From Halostagnicola sp. A-GB9-2 (GTDB lineage Archaea > Halobacteriota > Halobacteria > Halobacteriales > Natrialbaceae), in NCBI RefSeq assembly GCF_030068615.1, contig NZ_JASJOC010000009.1:1-64000 (forward strand): 64,000 bases of DNA, given 5' to 3'. The notes under the pieces were generated by a model that worked only from the letters and a program-made list of their open reading frames with translations, did not search any database and was not told the DNA's origin. Shown here piece after piece: positions 57,998-64,000 of the stretch (positions are counted from its first letter, which is position 1; each line of letters begins with the position of its first letter). A program made the translations under genes and the position numbers.

Positions 57998-58126
57998 TGC
58001 GAGCGCCTAGTCGGTCCGGGTGTATGTCGGTTTCGTCTCTGACGGTGTTCTCGAAACTCCCTGATCCGGTTTCGGACGGTGGCGGCGAAACGTCTATGGG
58101 CCAACACCTCTCACTCTCTCGAGAAG

Positions 58127-58834
58127 ATGGTCATGTACGACCGGTCGGACTCGAGTGGCTACCGGATGATCGATACGTTCGACAACGGCTTCGGCTGGCT
58201 GGCTCATCCTCAGGAAACAGGACTGCGTGCGAGTCACGCGTTCGTCGGTGACGACGGCGACGTCTGGTTGTTCGATCCCCTCGATGCACCCGGTATCGAC
58301 GAGGAAATCGACGCGCTCGGCCACGTCGCCGGTGTCGCAGTCTGTTCGCGGTACCACGCTCGCGATTCGGCGGCGTTTGCACGGCGGTACGACGTTCCCG
58401 TGTACGTCCCCTCGTGGATGGGGCGCGTACCAGAGCGCCTCGAGGTACCACTCGAGTATTACGAGAGCGAGCTCGGTTCGTCCGGATTCACCGTCGGACA
58501 GGTCGGTCCGGTACCCGGGTGGTCCGAAGGCGTCGCCTATCGGGAGAGTGACGACACGCTGTACATCCCCGACTTGCTCGGCACTGCACCGCTGTATACG
58601 GTTGGCCCGGAGCGCCTCGGCGTCTTCCTTCTCTGTCGCCCAACACCGCCGTTCGAGGCGTTTACGGGCCTCGATCCGGCACGGATTCTCGTCGGTCACG
58701 GAACCGGACTCTTCGACGAGCCAGCCGGTGCGCTCGTCACCGCACTGGCGAACGCTCGGCGCGGCTTTCCGCAGGCACTGCTCGAGAACGGTCCGACGCA
58801 ACTTCGCGGGTTGGCCGGGGCGCTCGGCGACTAG
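58127..58834 (+). CDS. Conserved haloarchaeal protein, possible degenerate MBL fold
   Basis: 235 residues from the ATG at 58127. Strands and loops suggest a metallo-beta-lactamase-like layout (GWLAHPQETGLRASHAFVGDDGDVWLFDP; SRYHARDSAAFARRYDVPVYVPSWM; LYIPDLLGTAPLY; ILVGHGTGLF), but the HxHxDH motif is missing, leaving a YHARD at the corresponding place. It may bind a different metal set or be non-catalytic. Function unknown. Confidence 0.7.
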   Translation: MVMYDRSDSSGYRMIDTFDNGFGWLAHPQETGLRASHAFVGDDGDVWLFDPLDAPGIDEEIDALGHVAGVAVCSRYHARDSAAFARRYDVPVYVPSWMGRVPERLEVPLEYYESELGSSGFTVGQVGPVPGWSEGVAYRESDDTLYIPDLLGTAPLYTVGPERLGVFLLCRPTPPFEAFTGLDPARILVGHGTGLFDEPAGALVTALANARRGFPQALLENGPTQLRGLAGALGD

Positions 58835-58881
58835 TCGGTCATCGGGCCCCTCGGAACGTGGTGTTCGGGTGCTGATACCGA

Positions 58882-59601
58882 TCAGGCCGGAACCGTTGGG
58901 CGGTCCTCGACGGCTTCGGCCCCGTCTTTCAGGGAGGCGATGAGGGTATCGATGTAGCGTTCTCGAGGGCGGGAGGAAAACAGTTCGTGACCGCCGCTGT
59001 AGAGGACGACATGTTCGGACGGCACCCGTTCGCCGATCGGTCGAAGGCTGATGACGGGGTCACGGAGCGAACAGAAGACGACGGCGTCGTGGTCGATCGT
59101 GAGCAACTCCTGTTGTGCTCGTCGCGTCTCCCGGATGAACGCCGGTGAGACCCATTCGGGAGTCGTGGCGATCTGGTGGTCCGTCGCGAGGCTTCCGAGT
59201 TCGGTCTTTCCCATGCCACCGAAGGGAACGAACGGGAAGCTCGTCGGGATTTTCTCGATCATGTCGAGGGCGAATTCGGGGTGATCTTCGCTGTAGCCCC
59301 ACCAGGGGCTGAGATAGACGTGGTTTTCCGCCCCGTCGAGAGCCTGTCCGATGAGCGCGCCCGCACTGTGGCCGAGCAGCTGGTAGCCGTCCAGGTCGAT
59401 CACGTACTCGACGATCGGCTCGAGCCAGTCGGCTTTGAAGTCATCGATGTTCGTCGGGGGTTCGAAGGCGTGGATTCGAAAACCGGCGTCCGCAAGCTTT
59501 CCGATGAGCCAGCTCACGTTCTCGTGGGTCCAGCGATTCCCCCAGCCCATGATGAAGACCAGGTCGTCGTCGCTGCCCTCGTTGAAGATCCGATGTCTCA
59601 T
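58882..59601 (-). CDS. Alpha/beta hydrolase family protein
   Basis: 239 residues from the ATG at 59601. Nucleophile elbow LLGHSAGALIG (Ser) and a late GGHELF (His) with CSLRDPVISLRP upstream, the pattern of an alpha/beta hydrolase. N-terminal MRHRIFNEGSDDDLVFIMGWGNRWTHEN places the first strand and oxyanion region. Cytosolic, probably an esterase or lipase-like enzyme. An upstream extension to 59730 is rejected. Confidence 0.85.
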   Translation of the reverse strand: MRHRIFNEGSDDDLVFIMGWGNRWTHENVSWLIGKLADAGFRIHAFEPPTNIDDFKADWLEPIVEYVIDLDGYQLLGHSAGALIGQALDGAENHVYLSPWWGYSEDHPEFALDMIEKIPTSFPFVPFGGMGKTELGSLATDHQIATTPEWVSPAFIRETRRAQQELLTIDHDAVVFCSLRDPVISLRPIGERVPSEHVVLYSGGHELFSSRPRERYIDTLIASLKDGAEAVEDRPTVPA

Positions 59602-59698
59602 ACCCGGTCGTTCGTCGGGCGGAACCAAAAATCTGCGCTCTTGACACAAGCGGTTGTGGATCGATCCTCGAGAACACGGGACCTGCGACACTATTCTC

Positions 59699-59965
59699 CT
59701 ATGGGAACAGATCAAGGAGAATAGCGGCACCGAGAGCTCCGACGGCCATCATCGCCCCGCCGATCGCGAGGGCCGGTGTCGTTCCTCCGTCGATCACGAT
59801 GAACGCACCGACGGAAAAGAAACTGAATGCGAACGCGAGCAAAACTACCGTTCCGATGACGCTCAACAGGGCGTCTTCGATGGCGCGTCGAAGGATCTCG
59901 TACTGTCGACGATTCTCGAGGGCGCGGTCATCTCCACCGTCGTCTGGAGGGACTGACTCGTCCAT
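59699..59965 (-). CDS. Small two-helix membrane protein
   Basis: 88 residues, ATG at 59963-59965. Charged helix (1-30), membrane segments at about 34-56 and 63-84. A TATA-like ATATAAAG (plus strand 59988-59995) about 23-30 bp upstream of the start fits a leaderless transcript. Function unknown. Confidence 0.65.
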   Translation of the reverse strand: MDESVPPDDGGDDRALENRRQYEILRRAIEDALLSVIGTVVLLAFAFSFFSVGAFIVIDGGTTPALAIGGAMMAVGALGAAILLDLFP

Positions 59966-60111
59966 CAATGGATTTTCAGACTGATTGATATAAAGCCCTT
60001 CTGTCCAGTGTTTCCGGGGACTCCCTTTGCCCGGAACGAGCTTTTCTTCGTGTCGGGATCCCTCGAGCGCGCGAGGAAACGATTTTGCGCGTCGAGCCCC
60101 TACAAGGCGTA

Positions 60112-60774
60112 ATGACTGGATTTGACCGCTCTACGGCGGTCGATCGACTCGAGGAAGTCGTCGATACCGTCGAGGACGAGCTCATGCCGGTTCCCGTCCG
60201 CGAGGTGTGGGCGTTCGGGGACGTGGCGCTGGGACTCGATCCCGTCGAACGGCTCGATATCTACCTCACGAAAGATGTTCTCATGCGTGAAAATTCGGGC
60301 CAGGGGCCGTCGGTCGAGGGCAACGAGGGCTCGTACGACGTCGACGGCGTCGGCAAGTCGGTTCGCACCGAGTGGGCGGAGGAGTACCCCCAATTCCTTC
60401 GCGCGAACCGGAACGGTCACGCCGCACCTGAAAAGTGCCTCGCGGCTCACCTGCTCCCGTCGGACGAACCGGTTCACCTCGAGGTGTGTAATACGGCCTT
60501 CGAGGACAACGTCACGCAACGTCTTCGGGGAGCGAAGCTTCGAGAGGACTACACCCAGTTGCTCGATCCGCGGGGCGTCTGTCTCTGGGTCGACGGCACG
60601 CGAAGCGACGAAGCGTTTCGGAAACTCCGCGAGAGCGATCTCGCGCTCCCGACGCTCTCGTCGGCCCTCGAGATGCTCGGCATGGACGAGCCGGAGGCGG
60701 GCGAAGCCGCACAGACAGTCCACGAGTGGCGCGCCGACCAGGAGGGCGTGACGATCCGCGGTGACGTCGTCTGA
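60112..60774 (+). CDS. Conserved haloarchaeal protein (DUF7095-like)
   Basis: 220 residues from ATG 60112 (MTGFDRSTAVDRLEEVVDTV). Acidic, soluble; VWAFGDVALGLDPVERLDIYLTKDVLM and GVCLWVDGTRSDEAFRKLRES are the most structured parts, and AAPEKCLAAHLLP contains a conserved-looking Cys. Known only as a haloarchaeal family (DUF7095 from memory). No function is known. Confidence 0.75.
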   Translation: MTGFDRSTAVDRLEEVVDTVEDELMPVPVREVWAFGDVALGLDPVERLDIYLTKDVLMRENSGQGPSVEGNEGSYDVDGVGKSVRTEWAEEYPQFLRANRNGHAAPEKCLAAHLLPSDEPVHLEVCNTAFEDNVTQRLRGAKLREDYTQLLDPRGVCLWVDGTRSDEAFRKLRESDLALPTLSSALEMLGMDEPEAGEAAQTVHEWRADQEGVTIRGDVV

Positions 60775-60880
60775 GCCGAGTCGTCGATCGTTCAACCGGG
60801 TTCTCTTCGCTGTCGTCCGTTCCGAGTCGGACATATCCGCGTGACGAAACGTCTTTGCCGTGGCTCTCTGATCTGTGCGT

Positions 60881-61072
60881 ATGAGCAGTGCATCGTCGAT
60901 GGTCGGAAGAATACTCACGCCGCGAGTCGCGCTGTTTGCGAACGTCGGTCTCGTCGTCACCGGTTCCGTCCTCGGACTGTTAGGACTGATCGATCCCGTC
61001 TCGGGCATTCTGATCGTCGTTATCGGATTTCTCGGTGTCCTCGCCTCCCTGTCGGGCTATCGAGAGGAGTAG
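60881..61072 (+). CDS. Small two-helix membrane protein
   Basis: 63 residues: two hydrophobic helices at about 16-36 and 39-57, ending SGYREE. ATG at 60881. Its stop is 4 bp from the 3' end of the convergent methyltransferase gene. Unknown function. Confidence 0.65.
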   Translation: MSSASSMVGRILTPRVALFANVGLVVTGSVLGLLGLIDPVSGILIVVIGFLGVLASLSGYREE

Positions 61073-61076
61073 TTGA

Positions 61077-61982
61077 TTATCGGTCGTCGGCGCGCCCGAC
61101 CGTAACGTAAAACGGAACGCGCTCCGATCGCCGATACGCTTCCGTCTGCATCTGGTCGATCACGCGCCGTCCCATCTCCCGCCAGGAGCTTCTGAGGTCG
61201 CCGTATTCCGCTTCGGTCAACTCACCGGCAAGGAGGGTTTCTCTATCGTCCGCCAGTCCAGCACCCGTCGCTTTCCGACGGGCGACGGTAAGTGCGTGTT
61301 CCTCGTAAGGAGGAGAAATCGTCCGAACGTGGTCATACGATCGCGTTTCGCACACCTCGAGGCCCGCAGACTCGAAGGCCTCGTTCGCGTCGCTACCCAG
61401 TGTAACGTCGGTTCCGACGCCGTCGAGGTAGGCTTGACGCGCCCGTTGCTCGAGTCGTTCTTCGCGGTCGACGCTCGAGGCGATTTCGACGGCTGCGTTG
61501 TCGGGTTCGATCGCCGCGACGAGGTCGTTCGAGACGCGGGCGAACTCTGAAACCGCCGCGGCCGGATCCGGGAGGTTGATCAACAGCGCCTGACAGACGA
61601 CCAGGTCGAACGTATCGTCTGGAAACGGAAGTTCGAGGGCGTTCCCGGCGACCGCCGAAACGCCGTTTCTTGTTCGGGCGGTCTCGAGGAGCGTCGAATC
61701 GACGTCACAGCCGATTACGGTCCCCGGAGACTCGGCTGCGAGGACTCGACTCAACTCGCCGGTTCCACAGCCGACGTCCAGAATTCTCTCTCGCGACTCG
61801 AGGGCCAGCGGAGCGAGCGCGTCTCGAGAATCGTCCCACATCCCCTCGCGGGTTCGACGCAGGTACTCGGCTGCAAACTCGCGCACGAATGGATACTGCG
61901 GCGTCTCGAGTAAAAGCGGGTCGGTTCGGACCGGATGCGCTTTCGCGACCGTGGCACTCGAACACTTCTTACGACCTGGCAT
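61077..61982 (-). CDS. Class I SAM-dependent methyltransferase
   Basis: 301 residues from the ATG at 61982. Motif I ILDVGCGTGELSRVLAAE, acidic strand-2 end VIGCDVDSTLLETAR, and motif IV/V DDTFDLVVCQALLINLPDPAAAVSEFARV. The C-terminal 120 residues are a helical cap (EERLEQRARQAYLDGVG). Likely a small-molecule methyltransferase; substrate unknown. Confidence 0.88.
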   Translation of the reverse strand: MPGRKKCSSATVAKAHPVRTDPLLLETPQYPFVREFAAEYLRRTREGMWDDSRDALAPLALESRERILDVGCGTGELSRVLAAESPGTVIGCDVDSTLLETARTRNGVSAVAGNALELPFPDDTFDLVVCQALLINLPDPAAAVSEFARVSNDLVAAIEPDNAAVEIASSVDREERLEQRARQAYLDGVGTDVTLGSDANEAFESAGLEVCETRSYDHVRTISPPYEEHALTVARRKATGAGLADDRETLLAGELTEAEYGDLRSSWREMGRRVIDQMQTEAYRRSERVPFYVTVGRADDR

Positions 61983-62053
61983 CCAATCCCCGCTCTGATC
62001 GTGCCTGCGGATTCGCGCCAAACCTATTTCCCTTTGATTGATGGGTATCCTCT

Positions 62054-62302
62054 ATGGGCGATACGACCTCCTACGAAGACGAAATCTCACGGGAAGAAGC
62101 ATCGGACCTGGTACAGGAACTGGCTCGAGAACTGCGAAACGACGACGTTGCGGAGATTCGAATCGGAAACAAGATGGTTGCGCTGTCGCCGGCATCGTCG
62201 ATCGAGTACTCCATCGAGGCTCAGGAGCGGTCGCCGATGCTCAGCGGCGCTCGAGAAGAGATCACGCTCGAGTTAGCCTGGGAAGTCGCGGAAGATACCT
62301 GA
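62054..62302 (+). CDS. Amphi-Trp domain protein
   Basis: 82 residues. The amphi-Trp domain pattern IRIGNKMVALSPASSIEYSIEAQER ... REEITLELAWEV is present. A small beta domain of unknown role, common in haloarchaea. Independent of the divergent methyltransferase. Confidence 0.8.
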   Translation: MGDTTSYEDEISREEASDLVQELARELRNDDVAEIRIGNKMVALSPASSIEYSIEAQERSPMLSGAREEITLELAWEVAEDT

Positions 62303-62380
62303 GAAAATCGCGGGCGGCGGTTCGCGGTTCCGCTCTGCGGTCGGGGTGTGACCCGGGCGAGCGAGAACGCTGTTCGGCCC

Positions 62381-63250
62381 TTATTCTTCGCGCAGTTCTT
62401 TGACTTTCTGGATGTTCCACGCGAAGCCCCGGCCGTCTTCGGTGGGCGTCTCGAGTGCGAACGGAAGCGCTCGCAGATCGGGGTGGTTGACGATTGCCTT
62501 CATCCCGTCCTCGCCGATGTACCCCTCGCCGATGTGGGCGTGTTCGTCCTTGTGCGTCCCGACATCGTGTTTCGAGTCGTTGAGGTGGAGGTACTCGAGG
62601 TACTCGAGGCCGACCTCGTCGTCGAACCGCCCGATCGTCTCGTCGACGGCCTCCGGCGTCGTGAGGTCGTTGCCCGCGACGAGCGTGTGGGCGGTGTCGA
62701 TACAGATGCCGATATCCGTCTCGGTGCGGTCGATAATGCCCGCGAGGTGCTCGAACTCGCCGCCGAGTTTCGTGCCGCTTCCCGCGTCGGATTCGATGAG
62801 AATCGTCACGTCCTCGGGAACGTCGAGGTCGTCGATGACGCCCGCGGCGTTGTCGAGACCGCCTTCGACGCCAGCGCCGGTGTGTGCGCCCAGATGGACG
62901 TTTACGTACGGAATATCGAGCCGCTCGGCCGCGTCGAGTTCGGCCTGCATGCTCTCTTTTGACTTTCGGCGGAGGTCCTCTTTGGGCGTACAGAGGTTGA
63001 CGAGGTACGCCGAGTGGATCACCCACGGCCCCTCGAGCTTTTCGTCGGTCGCTTCTTGGAACCCCTCGGCGGCGTCCTCGCCGATTTCGGGTTGAGCCCA
63101 GACCTGTGGTGAGGTTGTAAAGACCTGTCCGCAGTTGCCGCCGAAGGCGAGTTGACGGTGAACCGCGTTCCGAATGTCACTGTAGGGTGGAGTCTCTTCG
63201 TCTGAGGAAACACGCGAACCGGAAATCGAAACGTGTGCGCCGACCTTCAT
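62381..63250 (-). CDS. nfo: Deoxyribonuclease IV (endonuclease IV)
   Basis: 289 residues. AP endonuclease of base-excision repair using three zinc ions. Family segments: [10 protein letters not shown] at the start, [70 protein letters not shown] and the final [11 protein letters not shown]. The His/Glu/Asp zinc ligands are all there. With the OGG1-like glycosylase at 4.9 kb this window holds two steps of oxidised-base repair. Confidence 0.96.
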   Translation of the reverse strand: MKVGAHVSISGSRVSSDEETPPYSDIRNAVHRQLAFGGNCGQVFTTSPQVWAQPEIGEDAAEGFQEATDEKLEGPWVIHSAYLVNLCTPKEDLRRKSKESMQAELDAAERLDIPYVNVHLGAHTGAGVEGGLDNAAGVIDDLDVPEDVTILIESDAGSGTKLGGEFEHLAGIIDRTETDIGICIDTAHTLVAGNDLTTPEAVDETIGRFDDEVGLEYLEYLHLNDSKHDVGTHKDEHAHIGEGYIGEDGMKAIVNHPDLRALPFALETPTEDGRGFAWNIQKVKELREE

Positions 63251-63338
63251 GGATTCTCATCAGTACCGAGCCGTGATAGGTATAACGAACCGATGTCGGC
63301 GCTTTGCTCTGCTATCGATAGCCATCGGCTGTACTGTC

Positions 63339-64000
63339 TCAGTGCTCGCTTTTCTCGAGCACGTCCCGATTTCGAACCCACGAGTCCGCCCCGAATTTTC
63401 GTGTGGCCAGTTCGTCTGCGGCCTCGAGTTCGGCGTCGCGCCACGTCCCTTCCTCGGCGCCACACCATTCGCCGAGGCTCTCGGCGAGGGTCTCGACGGC
63501 CTCCTCGCGGTCGAGGCCCGCCTGTTCGCGGATGCTCGTCACGCGATCGGTGAACGTCGCCGCCTCGAGATCGGTGTCGAACACGCCGACGTGGCGTTCG
63601 GGCTCGAGGTCGTAGCTCACGGAGCCGTGCTGGATGACGACGTCTCGTTGTCGGTACTGGGCGTTGCCACTGATCTTGGCTCCGTCGACGACGATGTCGT
63701 GGGCCGGATGAATATCCCGCAAATAACACGACGGCTGGTAGATCGCCTCGCGTTCGGTGCTCGCGAAGTCGGCGTCGACACCCATTCGGGAGAACGCCTC
63801 GAGGATCGGTTCACAGAACAGGGCGTAACAGTCCATGAGGTCCCCGGGGACCTCCTCGGCGGGGGCGACGATCGTATAGGAGATGTCGGCGACCGAATCG
63901 TGGTAGATGCCGCCGCCGCCGGTCTGTCGACGCGTCACATCGACCCCGTTTTGCTCGCACCACTCCCAGTCGACCGACTCGGCGTCCTGACGATACCCCA
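63339..64000 (-). CDS. Lipoate-protein ligase A / octanoyltransferase family protein (partial, N-terminus outside window)
   Basis: At least 220 residues, cut at base 64000. RRQTGGGGIYHD (Gly-rich loop), then DGAKISGNAQYRQRDVVIQHGS with the catalytic lysine are the hallmarks of the LplA/LipM family that attaches lipoate or octanoate to dehydrogenase subunits. The C-terminal 60 residues form the helical part of a two-lobed protein. Which exact reaction cannot be decided without the start. Confidence 0.85.
   Translation of the reverse strand, partial: GYRQDAESVDWEWCEQNGVDVTRRQTGGGGIYHDSVADISYTIVAPAEEVPGDLMDCYALFCEPILEAFSRMGVDADFASTEREAIYQPSCYLRDIHPAHDIVVDGAKISGNAQYRQRDVVIQHGSVSYDLEPERHVGVFDTDLEAATFTDRVTSIREQAGLDREEAVETLAESLGEWCGAEEGTWRDAELEAADELATRKFGADSWVRNRDVLEKSEH

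Overview
This window is chromosomal DNA of an extremely halophilic archaeon (class Halobacteria). The evidence is the high GC content, the very acidic predicted proteins, archaeal-only genes (TFB, eIF-1A, eIF2-beta, CobY, NcsA, FtsZ2 with CdrS/CdrL), a bacterioruberin cluster, and many UPF/DUF families restricted to haloarchaea. The style resembles the Natrialba/Haloterrigena/Natrinema group, but that is an impression; no rRNA is present to place it. I see no insertion sequence, prophage, CRISPR array or rRNA. One tRNA (Tyr) is present.

Layout. 1-7.3 kb: a glutaredoxin-thioredoxin reductase fusion (cut by the window edge), a tfb gene with an unusual symmetrical promoter, small conserved proteins, an OGG1-like glycosylase and an MBL exonuclease. 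7.5-14 kb: a phosphate permease with a universal stress protein, acylphosphatase, FAH-family enzyme, YkgJ-type protein, alcohol dehydrogenase and eIF-1A. 15-19.5 kb: the C50 carotenoid locus crtD-lyeJ-cruF, convergent with crtB. 19.8-24 kb: an LOR/SDH-domain enzyme, a stand-alone MCM N-terminal-domain protein, MsrB, YwbE-like and YihY-like proteins. 24-32 kb: a 998-residue Bat-type sensor/regulator, glutamate dehydrogenase, an ArsA/Get3 ATPase and CstA. 33-34.3 kb: YchF.

34.7-39.5 kb is the most distinctive locus. It has two membrane-anchored DUF7344 regulators made by tandem duplication, two exported proteins with SipW/TasA-type signal peptides, a dedicated SipW/Sec11-type signal peptidase, a third FSD-motif membrane protein and a convergent winged-helix regulator. 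It looks like a self-contained export (possibly TasA-like fibre) system. 40-42.7 kb: a methyltransferase and a translationally coupled polysaccharide deacetylase/formyltransferase pair. 43-50 kb: eIF2-beta and then a seven-gene cobalamin salvage/assembly operon (HAD phosphatase, cbiB, cobS, cobY, cobT, cobD, cbiZ). 50-54 kb: cold-shock protein, a short GlpA and small membrane proteins in AT-richer, gene-poor DNA. 54.5-57 kb: tRNA-Tyr, then cdrL-cdrS-ftsZ2 (cell division), with a striking set of GTAAGAC/GTCTTAC operators. 57-64 kb: NcsA tRNA thiolation, hydrolases, methyltransferase, amphi-Trp protein, endonuclease IV and a lipoate-ligase family protein (cut by the window edge).

The most promising observations are the SipW/TasA-like export locus, the operator array in front of cdrS-ftsZ2, the MCM-N protein without a helicase domain, the HAD phosphatase heading the cobamide operon (candidate for its missing phosphatase), the Grx-TrxR fusion whose linker is written by two hairpins, and a recurring pattern of short (18-28 bp) tandem repeats placed just before or after genes.
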